From contig CAVAVP010000013.1 of the NCBI GenBank assembly GCA_963592135.1, forward strand, positions 1 to 64,000: DNA of 64,000 nucleotides, written 5' to 3'. Below are positions 45,632 to 55,917 of the stretch, piece by piece (position 1 is the first letter of the stretch; every line of letters begins with the position of its first letter). The notes under the pieces were generated by a model. That model saw only the letters and a program-made list of their open reading frames with translations. It was not told the origin of the DNA and did not search any database. This DNA comes from UBA3700 sp963592135 (GTDB taxonomy: Bacteria > Bacillota > Clostridia > Christensenellales > UBA3700). Made by a program: the position numbers and the translations under genes.

Positions 45632-47131
45632 TTAAAATCTACCTGTAGCCTTATTTAACTCTAAATAAAAATTTTTCCTACAACTATTAAATTGGTTAAC
45701 AACTGCCCTATAGGTCCAATTTCCATTAGCAACACCCGGGGTATTCATTCTACAATCTGACCCAAATCCAAACAAATCTTGAAGTGGTATTATTGCAATT
45801 TGACATTCTGATTCCATAACCTTTTTAATCATAAGTTTTACAGATATAGAATCATAAGCGCCAGTTCCCCATACTCTTTTATCACATCCAATATACTCTA
45901 ATACCCCGTCTCGAGTCTTATCGTCAAGTTCAAATAGCCAACCAAGTGAAGTATTGTTATCATGTGTTGCAGTATACCCTATACAATTTTTAACATAGTT
46001 ACATGGCAAATGAATATTATCACTATCTCCAAAGCCAAAATGCATTACTCTCATTCCTGGCAATCCAGTTTTTTTCAACAATTTAGCCACCTTATTATCA
46101 ATAATACCTAAGTCTTCTGCTATAAATCTATCCTTATTATATTTTTCAAAAATCAGGTTAAATAAATCCATTCCTACACCTTTAACCCACTTTCCTTCTC
46201 TTGCAGTCTTTGCATCTACAGGAATCGCCCAGTATTCTGAAAAAGCTCTAAAATGATCTATTCTTAAAATATCATAGATATCCATCATTTGGTCAATTCT
46301 ATCTATCCACCAGCTATAATTATCTTTCTTCATTTCATCATAATCATATAATGGATTACCCCACAATTGCCCATCTTGTGCAAAATAATCAGGAGGAACT
46401 CCTGCTACTTTCTTTGGTGTACCATCTTTTTTTAATAGAAAATATTTTCTATTAGCCCAAACATCAGAACTATCCAACGATACATACATCGGCATATCTC
46501 CAATGATTTTCACATTCCTTTCGTTACAAATTTTCTTGGATTTTTTCCACTGAGTATCCAAGATGTATTGTTCAAATACATAAAAATAATACAAATCTTT
46601 ATTTTCTTCTATAAACTTTCTTTCATCTATATTTTCTTTAAATTTATATTCTTCTGGCCAATCTATCCAAGATGAATTATTATTTAATTCTTTTATAGAT
46701 TTATATAACGCGTAATCATTTACCCATTTTTTATTTTTAATAAAAGTTTTTAATTTTTTTTCTAAATCTTTCTTCCTATTATCATACGCTTTATGTAATA
46801 GTCTTGTTTTTGAATAATACACAAAACCATAATCCACATTATAAGGTGACCCATTATAAACTGCCTCATTTTTATCGCCGTCAGTAATAAACCCTGCATT
46901 ATATAATCCATCAGGATCTACATATAAAAAGTTTAAAGCAAAAGCGCTATTTCCAGAATAAGGAGAATTACCAAGACCTATTGTAGTTAATGGCAAAACT
47001 TGCCAATAAGTAAATCCTCCTTCTAATAAAAAACCTCTTCCAAATTCTATTTCTTTTCCAAATCCACCTATACCATATTCATTAGGCAACGTAGATATAT
47101 TTAGCAAAACGCCAGATGCGCGTTTTAACAT
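45632..47131 (-). CDS. malQ: 4-alpha-glucanotransferase
   Basis: The GH77 enzyme of 499 residues disproportionates maltodextrins. It has GFTYWQVLPLTTIGLGNSPY, then DPDGLYN, ILRIDHFRAFSEYW with the nucleophile Asp, and AEDLGIID carrying the acid Glu. Late TATHDNNTSLGW supplies the stabilising Asp. The overlap of operon ends is tight on both sides (four bases to the hydrolase gene, one to the transferase gene). It takes part in glycogen or starch metabolism. Confidence 0.95.
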   Translation of the reverse strand: MLKRASGVLLNISTLPNEYGIGGFGKEIEFGRGFLLEGGFTYWQVLPLTTIGLGNSPYSGNSAFALNFLYVDPDGLYNAGFITDGDKNEAVYNGSPYNVDYGFVYYSKTRLLHKAYDNRKKDLEKKLKTFIKNKKWVNDYALYKSIKELNNNSSWIDWPEEYKFKENIDERKFIEENKDLYYFYVFEQYILDTQWKKSKKICNERNVKIIGDMPMYVSLDSSDVWANRKYFLLKKDGTPKKVAGVPPDYFAQDGQLWGNPLYDYDEMKKDNYSWWIDRIDQMMDIYDILRIDHFRAFSEYWAIPVDAKTAREGKWVKGVGMDLFNLIFEKYNKDRFIAEDLGIIDNKVAKLLKKTGLPGMRVMHFGFGDSDNIHLPCNYVKNCIGYTATHDNNTSLGWLFELDDKTRDGVLEYIGCDKRVWGTGAYDSISVKLMIKKVMESECQIAIIPLQDLFGFGSDCRMNTPGVANGNWTYRAVVNQFNSCRKNFYLELNKATGRF

Positions 47132-47134
47132 CTT

Positions 47135-48190
47135 TTAAGCCTCCTTTATTGATCTTTCAAAGAAATCCTCAAGCTTATCCATATATTCTTCATTTAAAGC
47201 CAATGTAACCTCTGAAGGAACAAATTGATATCTTTTTTCCATTAAATATTGAAAATTATTCATATTTCCCTTTTCCATAAACTTTTTCCCTATACATGAT
47301 TCATTTATTTTATCTTCGGCCCACTTTGGTCTATGTAATGAATGTTTTAAATCATCGAAAATTAAAAACTCAGCTTTTGGATTTGTACATTCATTTTGTC
47401 TATAAGCTATTGAGTCTTCCCATTGAACAGTAGGATCATCTTTACTATGTGCAATTAAAATAGGCTTTTTAAAATTATTAACACCACCTATTCCCGAATA
47501 ACTTGCATATTTACCAAATTTAAAATAAGAACAAGCATAAGCTGCAGGTTTTGCAAATTTTACAGCATCTCCTACAAATTTTTCACCCTGTTCTAATATA
47601 ATATCCCAAAACTTATTAAAACCTGATGTTGAAGCCACCGCATCTACGTTTTTTGCTGCATAGGAATCATTTAAAACTGCAGCAGAAGCAAATCCCGACC
47701 AACTATGACCAAACACACAAAGTTTTAAACCTTGAGTCTCTGGAAGTTCTCTCACATATTTAATTGCATGTTTTAAATCTATAACTGCTTGTTGTAATCC
47801 TACCATACCAGAGCCTTCCGAAGTGTCACAACCGGACATGTCGAATCCAAAAACGAGCCATCCTTTTCTTGTAAAATAATCTATAACTTGAATGTAGCTA
47901 TACAAAGTACAACCTATGCCATGCGATACAATTATTACACCTCTATATTCTTTTACATTTTCGTTATGAAATAATCCACCGCCCAATTTATGAATACCAT
48001 TAGTAAAATATTTTGGTTCTTTTACTAAACCTTCATAATCCAGTTCTGTTTTTGCATAACTAGATCTGGTTACTCTCTTTTTAAAATAAATATCCATAAT
48101 ACCTTGAGTTACAGCCAAAGGTAATACCACTGTTAATCCTAAGATAACATAAACAAATATTGCACCTATCATTGTAATTACTTTTTTCAT
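47135..48190 (-). CDS. Membrane-associated alpha/beta hydrolase
   Basis: After a single hydrophobic segment (IGAIFVYVILGLTVVLPLAV) the 351-residue protein is an alpha/beta hydrolase. HGIGCTLYSY is the oxyanion region, GHSWSGFASAA the nucleophile elbow, SKDDPTVQWEDS carries the Asp and DDLKHSLHRP the His. It is probably an esterase or lipase facing one side of the membrane. Substrate is unknown. The ATG at 48190 is preferred, six bases after a TATAAT, over an upstream in-frame codon at 48208. Confidence 0.85.
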   Translation of the reverse strand: MKKVITMIGAIFVYVILGLTVVLPLAVTQGIMDIYFKKRVTRSSYAKTELDYEGLVKEPKYFTNGIHKLGGGLFHNENVKEYRGVIIVSHGIGCTLYSYIQVIDYFTRKGWLVFGFDMSGCDTSEGSGMVGLQQAVIDLKHAIKYVRELPETQGLKLCVFGHSWSGFASAAVLNDSYAAKNVDAVASTSGFNKFWDIILEQGEKFVGDAVKFAKPAAYACSYFKFGKYASYSGIGGVNNFKKPILIAHSKDDPTVQWEDSIAYRQNECTNPKAEFLIFDDLKHSLHRPKWAEDKINESCIGKKFMEKGNMNNFQYLMEKRYQFVPSEVTLALNEEYMDKLEDFFERSIKEA

Positions 48191-48196
48191 AATCTC

Positions 48197-48202
48197 ATTA
48201 TA
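48197..48202 (-). promoter_or_regulatory. -10 box of hydrolase gene, leaderless type
   Basis: TATAAT on the minus strand ends six bases before the ATG, as at ybaK and the lipoprotein-kinase operon. The -35 region is weak. Confidence 0.5.
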
Positions 48203-48242
48203 CCACAAAAACCGCCTTTATTTAGGGAATTTTTATTTAAAT

Positions 48243-48998
48243 TTACTTTTTCATTTTCTGTATATTTCTATTTTTTAACCTATTATTCGGAATAACTATA
48301 CTGATATTTTTTTCTATTGCATATTCAAATAATTTTTTAATCTTACTATCATAAACAGAGTCACTATAAACAAAAATTTGGTTTAATTCTTTTAGTTTAT
48401 CTACAGTGTATTCAATTGCTTTTATAAGCAATTCACGTTGCTCACCTTTTTTTATAGAATCTTTTAAAGAAAAACAAACGATTTTTGCATCTTCATATCC
48501 ATCTAACATATATTCAAAAGATTTTTCAGTCGAATATGTAATTAATGGTATTACATTTATGCCACATTCAAGCATAAACCACAAAGAAACTATACGCGTT
48601 TTATGATGATTCATTATATTAAAATCTTCAATAGTATCACCAACCATAGAATAATCTGGAGCTACGACCAACCTAACATTCTTAAACCTCTCTTTAAAAC
48701 GATTTAATCTTTTTTCATTATTATAATATATTGCATTCCATAAACCATTACTGCCATCAATTACATTGTCAAATTCAGCAAAAATTACTGCGGTTCTACT
48801 TGTCTTATGATATTCTGATTTATCTGAATATAATGCAAAATAATCCACAAGAGCATAACTAGGTGTAGGAATATGTGCTAGTTGATGTTTTCCAACAACC
48901 CAGGTTTTATTAACCAATGTTAAATAATTAAGATTTAATTTGTTTATTAAATCATTCTTTTCCTTATTGTCAAACAAGCAATCAAAATCATTTATCAT
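48243..48998 (-). CDS. DUF4417 family protein
   Basis: The 251-residue protein fits DUF4417: VDYFALYSDKSEY, later VVAPDYSMVGDTIEDF and SLWFMLECGINVIPLITYS. DUF4417 proteins occur mostly on phages and integrative elements and their activity is unknown. It is 34 bases downstream of the ImmA gene and behind the same promoter, so it is probably the effector or cargo of the XRE-ImmA module. A GGGAGAG site precedes the ATG at 48998. Confidence 0.75.
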   Translation of the reverse strand: MINDFDCLFDNKEKNDLINKLNLNYLTLVNKTWVVGKHQLAHIPTPSYALVDYFALYSDKSEYHKTSRTAVIFAEFDNVIDGSNGLWNAIYYNNEKRLNRFKERFKNVRLVVAPDYSMVGDTIEDFNIMNHHKTRIVSLWFMLECGINVIPLITYSTEKSFEYMLDGYEDAKIVCFSLKDSIKKGEQRELLIKAIEYTVDKLKELNQIFVYSDSVYDSKIKKLFEYAIEKNISIVIPNNRLKNRNIQKMKK

Positions 48999-49032
48999 TT
49001 TATACTCTCCCAAATTTTAAAATACTAAATCT

Positions 49033-49488
49033 TTATAGATTTTCATAATATTCAGTACAATAATCCTCTATTATGAATCTACCTTTATTTAATACATTTA
49101 TTCTGCTTTTTATTGTAGATAAAAGTTGAAGTATCAAATCTTTGTTTGCTTTCTCTGCCTCTTTATTCTGATCAAAAGCATATTCCCCCTTTTTTATATT
49201 GTGATTTAATACTATATGTCCAATTTCATGGGGAATTGTAAACTTAATTCTTTGTTTTGGATAAATTCTATCATTATAATAGATTTCGATTTTGCTGCTT
49301 TTTGGATTAATACAATTAAATCCATCTTCATCTAATTTTAACAACAAACTGCTATCTTCAAACAAATAATATGGAATTAAATTGATATCTAATTTATTAC
49401 AAACTTCTTTTAGGTTAAATCCTAGTATAGATATCTTTAATTCTTCATATAAATCACATATTACTTCGATAATCTCTTCTCTATTCAT
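49033..49488 (-). CDS. ImmA/IrrE family metallopeptidase
   Basis: The 151-residue protein has the zinc motif HEIGHIVLNH within IKFTIPHEIGHIVLNHN and a later EAEKANKDLILQLL, a slightly altered form of the family E-A-x2-FA---L helix. ImmA proteases cut the partner XRE repressor when a phage or conjugative element is induced, for example ICEBs1. Its ATG overlaps the end of the XRE gene. It is probably cytoplasmic. Confidence 0.88.
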   Translation of the reverse strand: MNREEIIEVICDLYEELKISILGFNLKEVCNKLDINLIPYYLFEDSSLLLKLDEDGFNCINPKSSKIEIYYNDRIYPKQRIKFTIPHEIGHIVLNHNIKKGEYAFDQNKEAEKANKDLILQLLSTIKSRINVLNKGRFIIEDYCTEYYENL

Positions 49489-49802
49489 TATTTATGACCA
49501 AATATTAAATCGATAAGTTCTTTTTTTTCATCATTACTTAATTCGCTTCCACTTCTTGCTAATAATGCTGTCTTGCATATATCAAATGTCGTTCCTTCCT
49601 TTTCCTGTATACCAAGCAATTGATACATACTTACATCCAACGCTCTTGCTATTTTGCTAAGCATATCGCTGCGAGGTTCTTTTTTTCCACTTAAGTATTT
49701 TGACATTGCAGATTCAGAAATCCCCGTTATTTGACATAATTGCTTTTGGCTCATCTGTTTATTTTCTAATTCCTTTTTTATATTTTTACCAGTCTCATTC
49801 AT
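49488..49802 (-). CDS. XRE family transcriptional regulator
   Basis: The 104-residue protein carries a helix-turn-helix of the SinR/ImmR type (KQLCQITGISESAMSKYLSG) and a C-terminal helix ending NDEKKELIDLIFG. With ImmA and DUF4417 it forms a three-gene cassette. It likely represses its own promoter and is removed by ImmA cleavage, known for ICEBs1. A TAGGAGG site precedes the ATG. Confidence 0.88.
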   Translation of the reverse strand: MNETGKNIKKELENKQMSQKQLCQITGISESAMSKYLSGKKEPRSDMLSKIARALDVSMYQLLGIQEKEGTTFDICKTALLARSGSELSNDEKKELIDLIFGHK

Positions 49803-49847
49803 TTCTTTTTATACCTCCTACAGAATCCCCGTATTTATAGCCTATTA

Positions 49848-49883
49848 TTTCCATTTCGGAAAGTCAATTGCTTCTTTAGAAAG
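49848..49883 (-). promoter_or_regulatory. Possible operators of the XRE gene
   Basis: TTTCC and GGAAA form an inverted repeat around ATTTC at 49848-49862. A second similar site, CTTCTTTAGAAAG, lies at 49871-49883. Both are upstream of the XRE gene, as expected for a self-repressing XRE protein. Confidence 0.4.
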
Positions 49884-49920
49884 TTTTACATTTCTTTTAC
49901 ATTTAACCTTTCAATGAAAA

Positions 49921-49953
49921 AATATCTCCTTTGTTTTTCACTTAGGAGATATT
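49921..49953. terminator. Terminator of gdhA
   Basis: AATATCTCCT and AGGAGATATT form a ten-base stem with a 13-base loop. On the minus strand the stem is followed by TTTTTTCATTG. It lies 36 bases after the gdhA stop codon. Confidence 0.8.
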
Positions 49954-49988
49954 CAAATAACTTATTTTTTATTTAATTAAATTATATT

Positions 49989-51411
<1,423 letters not shown>

Positions 51412-51437
51412 CCATTGATTACTTATTTATTACTTTT

Positions 51438-51466
51438 ATTATAACGTTTTGTTTGTAAAGTTACAA
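51438..51466 (-). promoter_or_regulatory. Promoter of gdhA
   Basis: TTGTAA (51461-51466), a 17-base spacer and TATAAT (51438-51443) on the minus strand sit directly after the rplQ stop codon at 51467. Confidence 0.65.
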
Positions 51467-52000
51467 TTACTTAGATTCTTTAGTTGTATTTTTAACAAAC
51501 TCTAGAATAGCTTTATCAGCATTATCTCCTCTTCTTTCACCGTTTCTTAGAACTCTTGTATAACCACCTTTTTGTCCTAAAGATTCAGCTCTCTTAGCAT
51601 AGAATGGAGCATATTCTCTGAAAATCTTTTCAATTAAAGGATGCTTAGCATCTTTAGTTCTTTCGTTATAAGCAGACTTAGATTCACCATCATTCTTTGA
51701 TTCTTGTAAATCTCTTAAGCTTCCCATTAACTTTCTTCTAACTGCTAGCTTCTTTGAACCATCATTAACAAACTCAACTTCAACGCTTTTTCCGTCTGTT
51801 GTTTTTACTGTTTTTTTAACTTTTACTACATCTTCATATGAATTAATAGCTGCTGTTAATAATCTTTCAGCATAAGCTTGAACTTCTTTAGCTCTTTCAT
51901 AAGTTGTTTCGATACGTCCATTCCAGAAAAGTTCAGAGGCTAAATTCTTTATGATGGCCATTCTAGCATCTGCTGTTCTTCCTAATTTTCTATTTGCCAT
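51467..52000 (-). CDS. rplQ: 50S ribosomal protein L17, long form
   Basis: L17 starts NRKLGRTADARMAIIKNL and ends KGGYTRVLRNGERRGDNADK. At 177 residues it is about 55 longer than the usual form because of an insert in the middle (KVKKTVKTTDGKSVEVEFVN, and SKNDGESKSAYNERTKDA). It is the last gene of the alpha operon and no terminator stands directly after it except the hairpin in the gdhA leader. Confidence 0.95.
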   Translation of the reverse strand: MANRKLGRTADARMAIIKNLASELFWNGRIETTYERAKEVQAYAERLLTAAINSYEDVVKVKKTVKTTDGKSVEVEFVNDGSKKLAVRRKLMGSLRDLQESKNDGESKSAYNERTKDAKHPLIEKIFREYAPFYAKRAESLGQKGGYTRVLRNGERRGDNADKAILEFVKNTTKESK

Positions 52001-52013
52001 AGTCTATAACCTC

Positions 52014-52982
52014 CTAGTCGATTTCTTTTGTTTTTAAAGAAAGATTCATTTTAGCAATTTTTTCAATAATTTCTTCTAATGACTTCTTTCCTAAGTTTCT
52101 TGATTTCATTAAATCTTCAGCTGAATGCTCACATAGTTCTGGAATTGTATTTATATTCATTCTCTTTAAAACATTGTAAGCTCTAACACTTAAATCTAAA
52201 TCTTCAATTGGTGATACTTTAACTTCAACTTCCTTAACTTCACCAGTATTCATCTTAATAATATTGCTTGAATCAGATAACTCTGTAAATAATACAATAT
52301 GTTGTTGCATTAAATTTGCTGCTAAACTGATAATTTCTTTTGGTGTCTTTGTTCCGTTTGTTTCAACAGATATTGTTAATTTTTCATAAGACATATCTCC
52401 ACCAACTCTAGCTTGCTCTACTTGATAACTTGCTGTTATAACTGGAGTAAATATTGAGTCGATTGAAATATATGCTGCATCTTGATTGAATTCGTTTGCT
52501 AGATTTTTCTTATGATCACGAGCTGAAACATAACCTCTGCCTACGCCAATAATGATTTGCATATTTAAACTTGCATTATCATCAAGTGTACAAATATACA
52601 TATCTGGATTAACAATTTCAACATCTGAGTTACAATCAATATCTTTTGCTGTAACTACACCAGCTTCATGTTTATTGATATTACATACTGTAATGAAATT
52701 TTCATCAGATGTGTTTGCTTTAACCGCTAAACCCTTAATGTTTAAGATGATATCTGTAATATCTTCTTTAACACCAGGGATACAAGTAAACTCATGTGTA
52801 GCGCCTTCAATTTTAATACCAATTGCTGCTGCGCCTGGTAGTGTTCCTAAAAGGATTCTTCTTAAACTATTTCCTAGTGTAATACCGAAACCTCTTTCAA
52901 GTGGCTCAACTACGAAATCCATTTTTCTTTCATTACCATCTACTGGATTATATGTAATAACTGGTTGCTTAATCTCTATCAT
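52014..52982 (-). CDS. rpoA: RNA polymerase alpha subunit
   Basis: The 322-residue protein has the N-terminal assembly domain (LERGFGITLGNSLRRILLG) and the C-terminal domain (VRAYNVLKRMNINTIPELCE) that binds UP elements and activators. It is cotranscribed with rpsD and rplQ. The C-terminal domain is closely similar to the start of the WG-repeat protein at 41.4-42.3 kb. Confidence 0.98.
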   Translation of the reverse strand: MIEIKQPVITYNPVDGNERKMDFVVEPLERGFGITLGNSLRRILLGTLPGAAAIGIKIEGATHEFTCIPGVKEDITDIILNIKGLAVKANTSDENFITVCNINKHEAGVVTAKDIDCNSDVEIVNPDMYICTLDDNASLNMQIIIGVGRGYVSARDHKKNLANEFNQDAAYISIDSIFTPVITASYQVEQARVGGDMSYEKLTISVETNGTKTPKEIISLAANLMQQHIVLFTELSDSSNIIKMNTGEVKEVEVKVSPIEDLDLSVRAYNVLKRMNINTIPELCEHSAEDLMKSRNLGKKSLEEIIEKIAKMNLSLKTKEID

Positions 52983-53048
52983 GCGTTTTGTTCCTCCTAA
53001 TTTTTATACTAGTTTTAACGACTTTTGTTTTTTAATTTAAAATTAGTA

Positions 53049-53672
53049 TTACTTAGAATATAACTCGACAATCATATGTTCTGCGATTGGTTGAGTGATA
53101 TCTTCTCTTGTTGGCAATTCAACAACTTTTCCTGTTAAAGTAGCGTTGTCAAATTCAACCCACTTAACTAAACCGATAGCCTTTGCTTCCTTTACTGCCT
53201 TATAGTAAGCTTTGTCTTGCTTATTTTCTTTAACTGCAATAACATCACCCTTCTTTACTAAATATGAAGGAATATTTACTGTCTTACCATTAACAGTGAT
53301 TGTAGCATGGTTAACTAATTGTCTAGCTTGCTCTCTTGATGAAGCAATTCCCATTCTGAAAACAACATTATCCAATCTTCTCTCAAGAAGGATTAACATG
53401 TTTTCACCGGTGATACCACGCATATTTTCAGCTTTTGCAAAATAACCTCTAAATTGTTTTTCGCATAATCCATAAATTCTCTTTGCTTTTTGTTTTTCTC
53501 TTAATTGTGCAGCATAATCTGAAGCTTTCTTCTTAGCAGCTCCATGTTGTCCTGGAGGTGTCAAACGTTTGTCAAAAGAACATTTCCCAGAAGTACATCT
53601 TTCGCCTTTTAAGAATAATTTTGCTCCTTCACGTCTACATAAACGACATGCTGGTCCTGTATACTTAGCCAT
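53049..53672 (-). CDS. rpsD: 30S ribosomal protein S4
   Basis: S4 is a primary 16S rRNA binder. This 207-residue form has the N-terminal zinc-type cysteines ([18 protein letters not shown]) and the S4 domain with [13 protein letters not shown] and [20 protein letters not shown]. It lies between rpsK and rpoA, the arrangement found in Clostridia. In other bacteria S4 represses the alpha operon. Confidence 0.98.
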   Translation of the reverse strand: MAKYTGPACRLCRREGAKLFLKGERCTSGKCSFDKRLTPPGQHGAAKKKASDYAAQLREKQKAKRIYGLCEKQFRGYFAKAENMRGITGENMLILLERRLDNVVFRMGIASSREQARQLVNHATITVNGKTVNIPSYLVKKGDVIAVKENKQDKAYYKAVKEAKAIGLVKWVEFDNATLTGKVVELPTREDITQPIAEHMIVELYSK

Positions 53673-53691
53673 TTTACCTTACCTCCTGAAA

Positions 53692-54093
53692 TTATAATCT
53701 TCTATGCTTTGGTGGACGACAACCATTGTGAGGAATTGGAGAAACGTCTTTAATCATTGTAACTTCCATACCTACAACTTGTAGAGCTCTGATAGCGCTT
53801 TCTCTTCCTTGTCCAGGACCGTTAACGAATACTTCTACTGTCTTCATTCCCATATCTGCTGCTGCCTTAGCTGCGTCTTCTGCAACGATTTGACCTGCAA
53901 AAGCAGATGATTTCTTAGATCCACGTAACTTTAACTTACCAGCGCTTGACCAGCTAACAGTGTTACCTTGTGTATCTGTAATTGTTACTATAGTGTTGTT
54001 GAAAGAGCTATGAATATGAACTTGGCCCTTTTCAACACGACGCTTATTTGCATTGCGCTTTTTAGCTGTTGTGCTTGTTTTTGCTGTTGCCAT
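53692..54093 (-). CDS. rpsK: 30S ribosomal protein S11
   Basis: The 133-residue protein has [18 protein letters not shown], then [18 protein letters not shown], and ends [11 protein letters not shown]. It forms part of the 30S platform near the mRNA exit. It is separated from rpsM by 13 bases, which include a GGAGG site. Confidence 0.98.
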   Translation of the reverse strand: MATAKTSTTAKKRNANKRRVEKGQVHIHSSFNNTIVTITDTQGNTVSWSSAGKLKLRGSKKSSAFAGQIVAEDAAKAAADMGMKTVEVFVNGPGQGRESAIRALQVVGMEVTMIKDVSPIPHNGCRPPKHRRL

Positions 54094-54106
54094 AATTTAA
54101 CTCCTC

Positions 54107-54478
54107 CTATTTCTTACTACGACTTACTGTCTTCTTTGGACCTTTACATGTACGAGCGTTTTGCTTTGTGCTTTGACCTCTTACTGGTAATCCCTTACGA
54201 TGTCTAACGCCTCTGTAACATCCAATTTCTTGTAATCTCTTAATGTTTAACTTAACTTCACGTCTTAAATCACCTTCAACTAATATGTTATTAGCATCAA
54301 TGTAAGAACGGATAGTATCAGCTTGCTCATCTGTCAAATCCTTAACTCTAATGTCTGGAGAAATTCCAGTATCAGCTAGGATCTTGTTAGATGTTTGTCT
54401 TCCAATACCATAAATGTATGTAAGACCGATTTCTACTCTCTTTTCGCGTGGTAAATCCACTCCGGCAATACGAGCCAT
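54107..54478 (-). CDS. rpsM: 30S ribosomal protein S13
   Basis: The 123-residue protein starts [20 protein letters not shown] and ends in a basic tail after [23 protein letters not shown] sequence (here [18 protein letters not shown]). S13 contacts the P-site tRNA and L5. It is the first gene after a 269-base gap in the operon that holds its own promoter and a hairpin. Confidence 0.98.
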   Translation of the reverse strand: MARIAGVDLPREKRVEIGLTYIYGIGRQTSNKILADTGISPDIRVKDLTDEQADTIRSYIDANNILVEGDLRREVKLNIKRLQEIGCYRGVRHRKGLPVRGQSTKQNARTCKGPKKTVSRSKK

Positions 54479-54630
54479 TTAACTACCTCCAATCTGTAAT
54501 CAATTTTTATTTTTTAATTTAATATGCACTCATAATCAAGTTTTTTAATGATAGATTACCTGTAAAATTGGAATGAGATAATCCTTTGCCGCTATTAAAA
54601 AAGTCGATATTTGTCTATATTAACCAAAGT

Positions 54631-54659
54631 ATTATAGCATTAAAATATTATATTCGCAA
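54631..54659 (-). promoter_or_regulatory. Internal promoter before rpsM
   Basis: On the minus strand TTGCGA (54654-54659), a 17-base spacer and TATAAT (54631-54636) give a leader of about 145 bases before rpsM. It lets the rpsM-rpsK-rpsD-rpoA-rplQ part be made separately. In other bacteria a leader at this place is the S4 target, but no conserved structure could be confirmed by eye. Confidence 0.6.
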
Positions 54660-54695
54660 ACGTTTTAATGTTATTTTTCTATAAGGCGAAACAAC

Positions 54696-54721
54696 GACAA
54701 TATGAGCTTTTTCATATTGTC
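54696..54721. terminator. Hairpin between rpmJ and rpsM
   Basis: GACAATATGA and TCATATTGTC form a perfect ten-base stem with a six-base loop in the gap after rpmJ. On the minus strand it is followed by GTTGTTTCGCC, with no real U tract. It could be a weak terminator, an RNA processing site or an mRNA-stabilising hairpin. The rest of the gap is AT-rich. Confidence 0.5.
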
Positions 54722-54747
54722 ATTCTTTCTAGTTTTTATTTTCTATA

Positions 54748-54864
54748 TTAACCTTGAACTTGCTTATGCTTTTTGTATTTAGCACAGATAACCATTACCT
54801 TTCCGTTTCTTTTGATTACCTTACATTTATCGCAAATAGGTTTAACTGATGGTCTAACTTTCAT
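54748..54864 (-). CDS. rpmJ: 50S ribosomal protein L36
   Basis: A 38-residue gene in the infA-rpsM gap encodes [19 protein letters not shown] and then [14 protein letters not shown]. The paired Cys-x2-Cys and the later Cys-x4-His bind zinc, so this is the C+ type of L36. It is 12 bases after infA. Confidence 0.96.
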   Translation of the reverse strand: MKVRPSVKPICDKCKVIKRNGKVMVICAKYKKHKQVQG

Positions 54865-54876
54865 TATTCGATCCTC

Positions 54877-55098
54877 CTAATTTTTGTTTCTCCAAGTGAT
54901 TCTTCCTTTTGTTAAATCATATGGACTAAGTTCAACTTTTACTGTATCTCCTTCTACAATTTTGATGAAATTTTTTCTAAGTTTACCAGATAAATAAGCT
55001 TTAATAATTGCATTGTTTGTCAATTTAACCTTAAATTCTGTGTTTGGTAGTACCTCTACTATTACTCCTTCTGCTTCAATAACATCTTCTTTAGACAT
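54877..55098 (-). CDS. infA: Translation initiation factor IF-1
   Basis: The 73-residue OB-fold protein has [19 protein letters not shown] and ends [17 protein letters not shown], as in the family. It blocks the A site during initiation. It lies between map and rpmJ in the normal order, with a good GGAGG site. Confidence 0.97.
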   Translation of the reverse strand: MSKEDVIEAEGVIVEVLPNTEFKVKLTNNAIIKAYLSGKLRKNFIKIVEGDTVKVELSPYDLTKGRITWRNKN

Positions 55099-55119
55099 CG
55101 ATACCTCCTAAAATTTTTA

Positions 55120-55917
55120 TTACATTAATTCTATGTTGTACAACTTCCCTAAGGTTTTTTTATCTTCCTCATTTAAAGATAATACCTCAACCCCATCTTC
55201 TCTAATCCAAATTGTATTTTCATAGTGAGCTGCAGGTTTATTATCCTGAGTTACAATTGTCCAACCATCTTCAAGTTGCCATACCTTCCATGTTCCTAAA
55301 GTTATCATGGGCTCTATGGCTATTGTCATATTTTCGCGTAGTCTAAACCCTCTTCCTGGGGTTCCATAGTTTGGAACGGATGGATCTTCATGCATTTCTC
55401 TTCCTATTCCATGTCCAACCAAATCTCTTACTACACCAAAACCAAATCCTTCTGTATATGATTGTATAGCATGTCCTAAATCACCTAATCTAACTCCAGC
55501 TTTTAAATCTCTTATACCTTCAAAAAAACTTTGTTGTGTTACATCAACTAGTTTCTTAACTTCAGGAGCTACATTTCCAACTAAGAATGTTCTTGCTGCA
55601 TCGCCTTGATATCCTTTATAGATGGTTCCACAATCAATTGAGATTATATCCCCTTCTTCTAGATGTCTTTTCTTTGATGGTATTCCGTGAACTACTTCTT
55701 CATTTATTGAAGCACAAATAGATCCAGGAAAACCTTCAAATCCTAAAAAGGACGGTTCTGCATTATGTTTTTTTATAAAATCATATGCAAGTTTGTCTAA
55801 TTCTTTTGTTGTTACACCAGGCTTTACATGCTCTCCAAGCATCTCTAAACAATCTCTGTCAATTTGATTTGCTTTGCGCATTAAGTCAATTTCATCAATA
55901 GATTTAATTGTTATCAT
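55120..55917 (-). CDS. map: Methionine aminopeptidase, type I
   Basis: The 265-residue metalloenzyme removes N-terminal Met. It has CASINEEVVHGIPSKK, DCGTIYKGYQGDAART with metal-binding Asp, VVRDLVGHGIGREMHEDP with His and Glu, and MTIAIEPMI. It overlaps the end of adk by 14 bases. An in-frame GTG-free ATG is used. Confidence 0.96.
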   Translation of the reverse strand: MITIKSIDEIDLMRKANQIDRDCLEMLGEHVKPGVTTKELDKLAYDFIKKHNAEPSFLGFEGFPGSICASINEEVVHGIPSKKRHLEEGDIISIDCGTIYKGYQGDAARTFLVGNVAPEVKKLVDVTQQSFFEGIRDLKAGVRLGDLGHAIQSYTEGFGFGVVRDLVGHGIGREMHEDPSVPNYGTPGRGFRLRENMTIAIEPMITLGTWKVWQLEDGWTIVTQDNKPAAHYENTIWIREDGVEVLSLNEEDKKTLGKLYNIELM

